Assembly (NCBI GenBank): GCA_002403095.1
Contig: DHHC01000022.1
Location: 1-23,172 of the forward strand
Source: Leptolinea sp. UBA4782
GTDB lineage: Bacteria > Chloroflexota > Anaerolineae > Anaerolineales > Anaerolineaceae
Length of the DNA stretch: 23,172 nucleotides
Direction: 5' to 3'
The notes beneath the pieces were generated by a model. It had not been told where the DNA came from and searched no databases. It was given only the letters and a program-made list of their open reading frames with translations. Of this stretch, positions 1 through 7,100 are shown one piece after another. A program made the position numbers and the translations under genes. Every line of letters starts with the position of its first letter. Position 1 is the stretch's first letter.

Positions 1-265
1 CAGCGGGTTCGAACACCCGGAAGGGTGCATGTCCCGCCCTCTCCGCCTTATTTTAACCAGCCATGCGGGTTTGAACACCCGGAAGGGTGCACGTCCCGCC
101 CTCTCCGCCTAATTATTTAAATCACCCAGCGGGTTTGAACACCCTCAGAAATAAGGTGCTTCGCAACACTATAGTGTGCTACGCGACCCTAAAGTGTGCT
201 ACGCGAGGGCGGGCAGGGAGTCACCCCTCCCGCCTATGCCACCTCTCCGCAAGGCAGGGAGGAAG
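1..265. repeat. Cluster of GC-rich hairpin repeats (three copies)
   Basis: Three units start at 3, 65 and 129, each opening with GCGGGTTYGAACACC. Units 1 and 2 fold as nested stems: GCGGG pairs with CCCGC, and inside it CACCC pairs with GGGTG around a GGAA loop. The third unit is longer. After the shared head it carries a 20-bp tandem array starting GTGCTTCGCAACACTATAGT (156-175), then GTGCTACGCGACCCTAAAGT (176-195), then a partial unit running into GAGGGCGGGCAGGG. A homologous long unit lies at 1547-1728 in the same orientation. No gene is visible in 1-310; short frames crossing it are made of repeat sequence. The cluster lies downstream of the minus-strand PIN gene, so it could be a 3' UTR structure or a MITE/REP-like element. 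Confidence 0.8.
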
Positions 266-310
266 GAATTACATGCCGTGAATCACCATAAATGGATATA
301 CCCCTTGGAA

Positions 311-793
311 CTATTCAGTTATTTGATGTTCCTGTTTATTCTTTCTGAAAAGACTTATGAAATCTTTTGGAGTTAACACATTAATAAGAGCATCAATTTC
401 TTTGGTAGATTCATTGTGGGAATTCAAGTCACTGTCACCTGAGATCAGGTAGTCAACTTCGGAATTTATCGCAGTTAAAGCGATTACAACGTCATTTGGA
501 TCTCTTGGAACCAGGTATAAATTTTGTTCCACTTGCAGTTCGGAAGGAATTTGAATAATCTCTATGGAGGCTTGTGAGATAAATGTACGAAACCATATTA
601 TGCTCTCACTCATTTGATGCCTCGATAACGTATTAAAAACTTCATCAATAATATATTCGCTAAGAATCAAAATGACCTCGCCTTTTGCTACGAGGTCAAG
701 AATAGTACCTGGGTTACCAGTTTTTGTATAGATACCTGAAAATATTACATTAGAGTCGAGAACGATTCTATAGATTTCACCCTTTTTTGCCAT
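311..793 (-). CDS. PIN-domain toxin-like ribonuclease
   Basis: A 160-aa protein that fits the PIN-domain family annotated as putative toxin component of toxin-antitoxin systems (COG1569 type). Such proteins are metal-dependent ribonucleases. Visible acidic residues of the active site are D13 in the opening strand (VLDSNV), E51 in the SEYIIDEV helix, and the late cluster D98/D101 (RDPND) and D120/D122 (SGDSDL). It is the last gene of a minus-strand three-gene operon, and its start overlaps the end of the upstream small gene, a typical toxin-antitoxin arrangement. The start is ambiguous. ATG at 793 fits the usual family N-terminus; a TTG at 805 lies closer to the AGGAAG upstream. Toxin function is inferred from family and context. 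Confidence 0.85.
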   Translation of the reverse strand: MAKKGEIYRIVLDSNVIFSGIYTKTGNPGTILDLVAKGEVILILSEYIIDEVFNTLSRHQMSESIIWFRTFISQASIEIIQIPSELQVEQNLYLVPRDPNDVVIALTAINSEVDYLISGDSDLNSHNESTKEIDALINVLTPKDFISLFRKNKQEHQITE

Positions 794-1013
794 AATATTT
801 CTCAAAAACTTCCTGCTTTACTTCTTCTAGGCTTCTAAGCGCGTCTTCTAAAGGAAGAGTAGCAAGAGATTTCCGCAATTCGCTTAATGAAATCTCGGCC
901 GGTTTTTGAGAATATGCAACAGTTATTTCCTTCGAAGAAATAGAACTTCGATTTGTCTTTGCTGTTGTTTTCCTAAAATCATTTTTCATGAGAGTTGTAC
1001 TCATCGCAACCAT
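777..1013 (-). CDS. Small protein, putative antitoxin of the PIN gene
   Basis: A 78-aa protein of no family I recognise. The first 35 or so residues are polar, rich in Ser, Thr and Lys, and probably disordered. The rest is predicted helical (ISLSELRKSL, then EDALRSLEEVKQEVFEKYYG). No ribbon-helix-helix or AbrB fold can be read with confidence. The gene begins only 2 nt after the stop of the upstream DUF3467-like gene, and its 3' end overlaps the PIN gene start, so the three are almost certainly co-transcribed and translationally coupled. The antitoxin role is inferred only from size, position and overlap. A second ATG at 1004 is an alternative start; no clear ribosome site separates the two. 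Confidence 0.6.
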   Translation of the reverse strand: MVAMSTTLMKNDFRKTTAKTNRSSISSKEITVAYSQKPAEISLSELRKSLATLPLEDALRSLEEVKQEVFEKYYGKKG

Positions 1014-1015
1014 AG

Positions 1016-1318
1016 TTACACTCTGTTCTTTTTGTTCATATAAAATTTTTCAAAATTATTGTTCAACACTTCTAAAAACTGTTTCATTGCCTCAGGTGTG
1101 ATTACCAATTTTACTACCGGCTTTACTTCAAGTGTATCGGGAAAATCTTCTTCTTTAAGAGCCAAAGGTGGAGAAAGGTAACCAAAAATGAGGTTAAACT
1201 CAGATTGGCTGAGATGCGACACAAGCAGCTGATTCACAAACTGAACCGGTAATTCTTGATCAGAACCCCAGACTATCTTGATTTCTTTACTAGCGTTAAT
1301 CGGCCTTTTAGTGGTCAT
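1016..1318 (-). CDS. DUF3467-like protein
   Basis: A 100-aa protein whose pattern resembles DUF3467. An early segment reads LPVQFVNQLLVSHLSQSEFN, a hydrophobic strand with Pro residues follows (FGYLSPP), and the closing part VVKLVITPEAMKQFLEVLNN matches the family's strand-plus-helix ending. The biochemical role of that family is not known to me. Two in-frame ATGs exist, at 1324 and 1318. I prefer 1318 because AGGA sits 5 nt before it, while it nearly abuts the first. It is the first gene of the operon with the small protein and the PIN nuclease. Family membership is a pattern judgement without alignment. Confidence 0.6.
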   Translation of the reverse strand: MTTKRPINASKEIKIVWGSDQELPVQFVNQLLVSHLSQSEFNLIFGYLSPPLALKEEDFPDTLEVKPVVKLVITPEAMKQFLEVLNNNFEKFYMNKKNRV

Positions 1319-1324
1319 TTTCAT

Positions 1325-1546
1325 CCTGCCATATATTCGCTATTGTAGCACAATCTATATTTTTTTATGCAATAACAGGGATTTTTCAAACAGAAGCTGC
1401 GGCATTTAGCTGCTTCTAGACGTATCAGGCTGACTAACAAAACCTTGTTACGACTGAAATTTGACCAAACGACTGCTTTTTTCAGAATAAAACATAATTA
1501 TGAGGGGAGAGGGGTGGGGATCAGGTGACTTTGACCTGGCCATTCA
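1325..1546. other. Intergenic stretch with one imperfect hairpin
   Basis: This AT-rich spacer between the PIN operon and the repeat downstream of the restriction enzyme holds no plausible gene. AGAAGC at 1392-1397 pairs with GCTTCT at 1412-1417. A T-T mismatch and two more GC pairs extend the stem inward. No T-run follows on either strand, so I do not call it a terminator. A purine-rich run (1501-1520) precedes the repeat. Confidence 0.5.
1342..1372 (-). promoter_or_regulatory. Possible promoter of the DUF3467/PIN operon
   Basis: On the minus strand TTGCAT (1372-1367) precedes TACAAT (1347-1342) with a 19-nt spacer. That is longer than ideal, so the call is weak. It lies about 25 nt upstream of the first gene's ribosome site. 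Confidence 0.35.
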
Positions 1547-1728
1547 CTCCGCCTAATTTTCACCAGCCATGCGGGTTTGAACACCATCAGCCCTATCAGG
1601 TGCTTCGCAACACTAAAGTGTGCTACGCGACCCTAAAGAGTGCTACGCGACCCTAAAGGGTGCTACGCTAGGGCGGGCAGGCACCCCACTTGCCTTCAGC
1701 ACCCTCCCCGCCATGCAGGGAGGGGATG
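1547..1728. repeat. Second copy of the GC-rich repeat element
   Basis: The first 39 nt (1547-1585) match 41-79 with two differences. A tandem array of a 20-bp unit follows: 1600-1619, 1620-1639, 1640-1659, plus a partial unit at 1660. That is one unit more than the copy at 156-210. The spacers inside the units are small palindromes such as CACTAAAGTG and CCCTAAAGGG. The element ends with CCCTCCC (1702-1708) pairing with GGGAGGG (1718-1724), 14 nt downstream of the restriction enzyme's stop codon. This may act as a transcription terminator or 3' stabiliser for that gene, although no T-run follows it. Confidence 0.75.
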
Positions 1729-1737
1729 TGGTCGGGA

Positions 1738-4710
1738 TTATTGCCCTTCGACGATGCGGATTTCTTCTTCGGTAAGGCCGTAGAGCTGATAGACCAGCTG
1801 ATCGATCTGGCGGTCGGTGGCGGCGATTTGGCGTTGAAGCTGCTCTTGCTCTTGCGGGGTGGCAGGGATGCGCTTGTGGAGGTCGAGTATATGTTCAACA
1901 AGATTTTCAATTTTATTTCTTTTCTTAATGTCTTCATAATTGCTTGGGTCAATTTGACGGATTGGAACGGTAGAGATATAAACAGGCTTGTATTCGAAAT
2001 AACCACCTTGCCTACCTGCTGCAATGTGGGAAATCACGAAATAGCAAATCTTCGAGTTGAGTATTCCTAATAGGTATAAATCATCGCTTTGAATCATTAC
2101 GCTTGGAGCATTAATAAAAAAGCCGTCTGTATCAAAATAAAAACTTGGGGTAATTGCTAAGTTTCCCCATATGATTTTTGGTTTCTCAAATTCATTGTAA
2201 TAATCACAGGCTCGTAATTCCCACCAATAATCGCCTTTATCTGAACGTTTTATTGCAGCTTGTTCAAATTGTTGTAAGTGATTTGCTATAGATGGATGAT
2301 TTTGTTGGAACCAGCGCCAGGCATTTTTACTATTGCATTGTCGATTAGTCCATCCTTTTGGGATAAGTATTAAATATCTCTTCGAGTCGGAAATTTCGTA
2401 TCGTTGGATATCTTTGCCTATCAGAAAAGGTTTGATTAACTCATAACTATTTGGATTATCTAGTATGAATTCTTCGCGCTTTGATTGATTAATAATAAAT
2501 GCAATGTTAAGACCAGTTTTTATTCCATAATACATTTGGTTGTCAATATAATCATTCAAAGGGACGGAGAATCTATTTATTTTATCTAAAATCAACTGAG
2601 CTTTATTATCTACTAATGACCAACCTTTGTCAGAAAATTTTGATTGGTCTACCTGATTTCCATACAACTCGGTATATTCTCTTAAAGAGGAGAAGTCTAG
2701 ATTATTTACTTGGGTAATGCGAGGTGAAAGGTGTGGATTTTTCTTGGAAACTGTAATTATACATGGGTAAGTTGTAGCAGATTCGAAAACTGGTAAGTCG
2801 CCGAAATCGGTTATCTCTTCAATACATTTAGTCTTCAACCATTTTCGTAATGGTTCACCATACGAAGCCCTGAGCCATTTATTGGAAACAATGAAGCAGA
2901 AATATCCATTTGAAGCAAGAAGATTTATCCCCGTTTCGATAAAATATGCGTAGAGATCTGCAGCGTTCGCATAAACACCGTATTTTTTTTGGAAATAGTT
3001 CTTATCAACTCCCAGATTTTCCTGCCTCACATACGGTGGATTACCGATCACCGCATCGAAACCGCCCCGGGCGAAGACCTGCGGGAAGGCGTGCCGCCAC
3101 TCGAAGGGGTTGACCCGATGGCGTTCTTCTTCGTCCACCACCAGCTGCCCGGCAAAGTAATCCTCACCTATGAGTGAATTGCCGCATTGTATGTTGCGCC
3201 CCAGATCGGGCAGGACACGCTCCAGCCCGAGGGATAGCTGCCCGCTTTCCCCTTCCAGCACTTTGAGCAGCAGGCTGAGCTTGGTAACCTCGACCGCCTG
3301 GGCGTCGATATCCACCCCGTGAATGTTATTGACCAGGATGTCTTTTTTCTTGCGGGTGGTCAGCGCCCAGCCGCCGCCGCTGGCGGGCAGGATGGCAGGG
3401 TCTTTGCCCTTCGCCCACTTATCGGGGTCATTGTGGATGTACCAATCGATATGCCAGTCGAGCAGATGCTGGTAAGCGCCCAGGAGAAAGGAACCGCTGC
3501 CGCAGGCAGGATCGACGATCTTGAGGGCGGCTGCTTCAGCGGGGGTCTTGCCCTCGAGCAGTTTGCCGACCGTGTTCTGCACGATGTAATCGACGATATA
3601 ACGTGGTGTGTAGTACACTCCGCCAGCTTTGCGCACTTCGGGCTTTTCCTCGATCTTAGCCTGGTGAGAGGGTGTCAAGCGGATGACCTTACCCAAAAAC
3701 TGCTCGTACACCTGGCCGAGGATCTCGACCGGGATCTCTTTGAAGATATACGGGCAGGGGTAATACATGCTGGATATGATCTCTTTGAGGACCTTATCAT
3801 CAATCGCCAGGCTTGGGGTAAAGCTGTCCACCGGCGAGGTCTGACCTTTTTCGGGGGTGAAGTGGAACAGTCCTGAGTTGTACTTGAGGTCGGCACGCTG
3901 AAAGACCTCTACCAGGCGGGCATAAATGCCAGGCGCACGGGTAAGGTCCAGCAGCAGGTTCTCGGGCTCGATCTGGCGGTCTTCGCAGATACGCAGGAAG
4001 ATGATGCGGTCAATGGTCATTTGGACGGCATAATTCAACTGGCGTTCGTCCAACACCTGGGGATTACGCAAGGCGATGTTGCGAGCCAGCAGGGTGCGCC
4101 ATTCTTCGATGTCTTTGAGAAAGGCATCGTCCACTTCGGTGGTGCCTTTTTTGCCTTTGGAAGTATCGGCAAAGCGGTCGAAGGAGCCTTGCCAGACGGC
4201 ATCACGCGAGAAGATGGCGGCGATCTCATCCCATTTTTCGATATAGTCGGTGTACCGGTAGAAAAGGTCACGGGCGGTGGCGGCGCTATCTTTGGGATCG
4301 GGCTTGTTCTTGCAGTTGTAAACGGCGAACTCTTCGAAGTCGGTCAGGATGCTGAGGGGCAGGTGGGCGTTCCAAGCATAACGGCGCAGCTGGTAAGCGG
4401 GGTGAATATCGTACTTGATATCGACTGCCGGCTTTTTGGCTTCGACGTAGAATTTGCGGACGGGACCGATCTTGAAGGCATAATCGGGAGCTTTGGCAGA
4501 ACCTTCGATCTCTAGTGAATCTTCGACAACGACATCACGGTATTCAGGCGAAAAGCGGTTCTTGTTGTAAATATCCCAGCCGAGGGCTTCAAAGAACGGG
4601 TTGAGAAATTCCTGGCGGAGTTGGGCTTCGTTGTACTTGCCGGAGCGGTAGGCGGAGCGGTTGGCTTCAAACTGGGCAACCAGGTCATGGATGATTTGAG
4701 GTGCGGGCAT
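1738..4710 (-). CDS. Type IIG restriction-modification enzyme (Eco57I-like)
   Basis: A 990-aa single-chain enzyme combining DNA cleavage, adenine-N6 methylation and target recognition. Order of parts: an N-terminal nuclease with a PD-(D/E)XK pattern (PDYAF at 75-79, then E90-A-K92); a helical linker; methyltransferase motif X (GGVYYTPRYIVDYIV); motif I DPACGSGSF at 400-408; motif IV NPPY at 557-560; a TaqI-like C-terminal specificity domain (LIKPFLIGKDIQRYE); and a terminal coiled-coil-like segment ending QLVYQLYGLTEEEI. ATG at 4710 has GGAG 6 nt upstream. Codons for about residues 565-935 (1900-3010) are visibly AT-rich, while both flanks are GC-rich, suggesting replacement of the specificity region. 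No separate methylase or specificity gene is present, fitting the self-contained type IIG design. All catalytic motifs look intact. Confidence 0.93.
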   Translation of the reverse strand: MPAPQIIHDLVAQFEANRSAYRSGKYNEAQLRQEFLNPFFEALGWDIYNKNRFSPEYRDVVVEDSLEIEGSAKAPDYAFKIGPVRKFYVEAKKPAVDIKYDIHPAYQLRRYAWNAHLPLSILTDFEEFAVYNCKNKPDPKDSAATARDLFYRYTDYIEKWDEIAAIFSRDAVWQGSFDRFADTSKGKKGTTEVDDAFLKDIEEWRTLLARNIALRNPQVLDERQLNYAVQMTIDRIIFLRICEDRQIEPENLLLDLTRAPGIYARLVEVFQRADLKYNSGLFHFTPEKGQTSPVDSFTPSLAIDDKVLKEIISSMYYPCPYIFKEIPVEILGQVYEQFLGKVIRLTPSHQAKIEEKPEVRKAGGVYYTPRYIVDYIVQNTVGKLLEGKTPAEAAALKIVDPACGSGSFLLGAYQHLLDWHIDWYIHNDPDKWAKGKDPAILPASGGGWALTTRKKKDILVNNIHGVDIDAQAVEVTKLSLLLKVLEGESGQLSLGLERVLPDLGRNIQCGNSLIGEDYFAGQLVVDEEERHRVNPFEWRHAFPQVFARGGFDAVIGNPPYVRQENLGVDKNYFQKKYGVYANAADLYAYFIETGINLLASNGYFCFIVSNKWLRASYGEPLRKWLKTKCIEEITDFGDLPVFESATTYPCIITVSKKNPHLSPRITQVNNLDFSSLREYTELYGNQVDQSKFSDKGWSLVDNKAQLILDKINRFSVPLNDYIDNQMYYGIKTGLNIAFIINQSKREEFILDNPNSYELIKPFLIGKDIQRYEISDSKRYLILIPKGWTNRQCNSKNAWRWFQQNHPSIANHLQQFEQAAIKRSDKGDYWWELRACDYYNEFEKPKIIWGNLAITPSFYFDTDGFFINAPSVMIQSDDLYLLGILNSKICYFVISHIAAGRQGGYFEYKPVYISTVPIRQIDPSNYEDIKKRNKIENLVEHILDLHKRIPATPQEQEQLQRQIAATDRQIDQLVYQLYGLTEEEIRIVEGQ

Positions 4711-4825
4711 GGGTTACTCCGTGTTAACAGGCCACAAGGCGGGGGTGAAAATTGTACGGATAATGGCTGCCCCCAGAGTACGGTAATATGGTAGCGACTA
4801 TCCATTATTATACTCATTTCACCGC

Positions 4826-4855
4826 TTGAATTGCCCTTCTCAGAAGGGCTATAAT
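4826..4855 (+). promoter_or_regulatory. Promoter with a perfect palindrome between -35 and -10
   Basis: TTGAAT (4826-4831) and TATAAT (4850-4855) are separated by 18 nt. The spacer from 4833 to 4849 is itself a perfect inverted repeat, GCCCTTCT-C-AGAAGGGC. A protein bound there would block polymerase, so it reads as an operator. It lies 25 nt upstream of the lipoprotein start codon. On the opposite strand TATAAT (4812-4807) could serve the divergent restriction gene, but I see no good -35 for it. Confidence 0.65.
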
Positions 4856-4879
4856 AAGGCAGAACCAGAGGAGTGTGCC

Positions 4880-5866
4880 ATGAAAAAGAATGGTTTCCTT
4901 TCACGCTGCCTGATCCTTATCCTGCTGATAGTGATGCTGAGTTCCTGCTACCGTCCGCAGACCATCCCGGCTGAGGCTACCGGCGATGACAAGCCGGCTG
5001 ACACGCCCAACGCCACCATGACAGCCATTTTCGCCATCGTGGAGAGCCTGACCGCCCAGCCGACGAACACGGCGGTACCGCCGACTGAGACCCCGCTGCC
5101 GGCCACCCTGACCCCCGCAGTAACCCCGAGCAATACCGCTGTGCCGACCGCCACCGTAACCAGCACCCCGCAATTTACCCTCACCAGCACCAAGGTGCCC
5201 ACCGTGGTGGTTTCACCCATCCCCAGCCGGGGGGTAGTCTTCAGCGCCCCTTACCTGGCCACTGCACCCACGCTAGACGGGGTATGGGATGAGTGGACCA
5301 GCAAGCAGTACCCGATGGGTACGCTCATCTACGGCTCAAGCAACTGGACCGGCGAAGCAGACCTGGAAGGTTCCTTCAGGGTGGGCTGGAACAACCAGTA
5401 CCTCTTCCTGGCAGTCAAGGTCAAGGACGATGTTTACGTGCAGAATGCCAGCGGTGCCGACCTGTATAAGGGCGACATGGTCGAGATGCTGTTCGACGCC
5501 AACCTGCAGGGAGATTTTTACACCCGCAACTTGAGTCCCGATGATTACCAGCTGGGGCTTTCGCCCGGCAACCCGGACACCAGCGGCACCAAAGAAGCCT
5601 ACCTGTACTATCCATCCAGCCTGGCGGGCAAAAAGGATTCAGTCATCATTGCTGCCGTTTCACAGGACGGACTGTACCGTATGGAAGCTGCCATCCCCTG
5701 GTCGCTGCTGAACATCACGCCGGCTGCCGGGGGCAAGTTCGGCTTTGCCCTGCGCGCTTCGGATAACGACAACCCCTCCAAGAATGAGCAGCAAAGCATG
5801 GTTTCGGTTATCCCGGGCAATGTGCTGGCAGACCCGACCACCTGGGCAGAGCTCTGGCTGAAGTAA
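4880..5866 (+). CDS. Lipoprotein with CBM9-like domain
   Basis: A 328-aa exported lipoprotein. Residues 1-22 form a signal peptide ending in the lipobox LSSC, with C23 the lipidation site. A Thr/Pro-rich linker (about 57-112) acts as a spacer from the membrane. The remaining 200 residues resemble the family-9-like carbohydrate-binding fold. APTLDGVWDEWT is the typical opening strand, followed by FRVGWNNQYLFLAVKVKDD, the MVEMLFDAN segment and the closing MEAAIPWSLL. Ligand is unknown; sugar binding at the cell surface is inferred from the fold. The start follows a strong GAGGAG 6 nt upstream. The gene ends 15 nt before the presumed CTG start of the polymerase IV gene, so the two may be transcribed together. 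Confidence 0.85.
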   Translation: MKKNGFLSRCLILILLIVMLSSCYRPQTIPAEATGDDKPADTPNATMTAIFAIVESLTAQPTNTAVPPTETPLPATLTPAVTPSNTAVPTATVTSTPQFTLTSTKVPTVVVSPIPSRGVVFSAPYLATAPTLDGVWDEWTSKQYPMGTLIYGSSNWTGEADLEGSFRVGWNNQYLFLAVKVKDDVYVQNASGADLYKGDMVEMLFDANLQGDFYTRNLSPDDYQLGLSPGNPDTSGTKEAYLYYPSSLAGKKDSVIIAAVSQDGLYRMEAAIPWSLLNITPAAGGKFGFALRASDNDNPSKNEQQSMVSVIPGNVLADPTTWAELWLK

Positions 5867-5881
5867 AGTAAGGAGTATCCC

Positions 5882-7087
5882 CTGGGCGTACGCAAGATCC
5901 TGCATCTTGACCTGGATGCGTTCTTCTGCGCGGTTGAGGAGCTGAAAAACCCATCCCTCAAACACCGGGTCTTTGCCGTGGGGGGCAGGGCAGACCAGAG
6001 GGGGGTGGTTTCGACCTGTTCTTACGCAGCACGCGCATTGGGTATCCATTCAGCCATGCCGATGGCACAGGCGCAAAAACTGGCGCCAGCCCTGCTCGTC
6101 CTCCCTCCTGACTTTGAAGCATACAGCCAGGCATCTGACCAGGTGATGGCCATTCTGGAAGACCTCAGCCCGCTGGTAGAGCAGGTTTCGGTCGATGAAG
6201 CATTCATCGATGTTTCTGACCTGCCGGACGACCCGGGGGTGATCGCTGCCCGCCTGCAAGCCCGCATCAACCAGGAAACCAGGCTGCCCTGCTCGCTGGG
6301 GGTGGCAGCCAACAAGCTGGTTGCAAAGGTAGCCAATGACTATGGCAAGGGCTCGCGTAAGGGGCTGGATTACCCGAATGCCATCACCGTGGTTCCGCCG
6401 GGAGAGGAAGCTGCATTCCTGGCGCCTCTGCCGGTACAAATGCTGTGGGGGGTGGGAAAGAAGACGGCTGCCCGTTTAAAAACCCTGGGGATTGAGACCA
6501 TCGGGCAGCTGGCGGATGCTCCCGCCGGTTTGCTGGGAGCGCATTACGGCAAGTGGGCGGCGGATATGCAGCGCCATGCACGCGGCATCAGCGATTCGCC
6601 GATCGTGTTGAGCCACACCCTCAAATCGATCAGCAATGAGACCACCTATGACAAGGATATCGGGGATATTGATGAAGTTCTGCACACCGTCCGCTGGCTT
6701 TCAGATAAAGTAGGATACCGGCTGCGCAAGCACCATTTCTGTGCCGGCACGATCCGCATCAAGCTGCGCTGGTCTGATTTCACCACCATCACCCGCCAGG
6801 TTGCACTGGCAGAACCGACCAACCACAACAGTGTGATCTATGATACAGCCGCCGGGCTGCTGAGGGCTGCCTGGCAGCGGGGCAGGAAAGTGCGCCTGAT
6901 CGGGGTGGGCAGCAGCAACCTGCAGGAACCGGCGGTGCAGATGAGCCTGTTTGACCCCGGGCAGGATAAAGAGACCAAATTGTTGAATGCCCTTGATGAG
7001 CTGAGGGAAAAATACGGCAAGAAGGTGATTCAGCGCGGGCGCGAGGTGGGTCGGCAGTCAGCCTTCGAAGAAGAAGAGGAAGAATAA
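5882..7087 (+). CDS. dinB: DNA polymerase IV (Y-family translesion polymerase), CTG start
   Basis: An error-prone polymerase that copies past damaged bases. The 401-aa reading shows the Y-family catalytic residues D10 in HLDLDAFF and D105/E106 in VSVDEAFIDV. It also shows the ACSYAAR-like segment STCSYAARALGI and the helix-hairpin-helix region WGVGKKTAARLKTLGI. The C-terminus is a run of Glu. The first in-frame ATG is at 5978, which would remove the first catalytic Asp and the steric-gate region. Upstream in frame there is no ATG, GTG or TTG before the stop at 5864. The best initiator is CTG at 5882, preceded by AAGGAG with a 6-nt gap. The codon equivalent to the E. coli start is GTA (5888). 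A rare CTG start or a base error there are the two explanations. Confidence 0.9.
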   Translation: MGVRKILHLDLDAFFCAVEELKNPSLKHRVFAVGGRADQRGVVSTCSYAARALGIHSAMPMAQAQKLAPALLVLPPDFEAYSQASDQVMAILEDLSPLVEQVSVDEAFIDVSDLPDDPGVIAARLQARINQETRLPCSLGVAANKLVAKVANDYGKGSRKGLDYPNAITVVPPGEEAAFLAPLPVQMLWGVGKKTAARLKTLGIETIGQLADAPAGLLGAHYGKWAADMQRHARGISDSPIVLSHTLKSISNETTYDKDIGDIDEVLHTVRWLSDKVGYRLRKHHFCAGTIRIKLRWSDFTTITRQVALAEPTNHNSVIYDTAAGLLRAAWQRGRKVRLIGVGSSNLQEPAVQMSLFDPGQDKETKLLNALDELREKYGKKVIQRGREVGRQSAFEEEEEE

Positions 7088-7100
7088 CCCGGGCAGGGAA

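Noticed and set aside
1..60. 3' end of a tRNA, because GGTTCGAAC resembles a T arm
   Set aside because: The same sequence recurs at 65, 129 and 1571 as part of a repeat, the T loop would be one base short, and no acceptor stem is present.
1..210. CRISPR array
   Set aside because: Only three units, of unequal length, with repeats continuing through the would-be spacers; no cas genes nearby.
1392..1417. Terminator in the spacer near 1400
   Set aside because: The stem is interrupted and no T-run follows on either strand.
3319..4515. Long plus-strand frames opposite the restriction enzyme gene
   Set aside because: They are antisense to strongly motif-supported coding sequence and have no recognisable protein features.
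5978..7087. Polymerase IV starting at ATG 5978
   Set aside because: That start would remove the first catalytic Asp and the conserved DLDAFF segment, which are intact upstream in the same frame.
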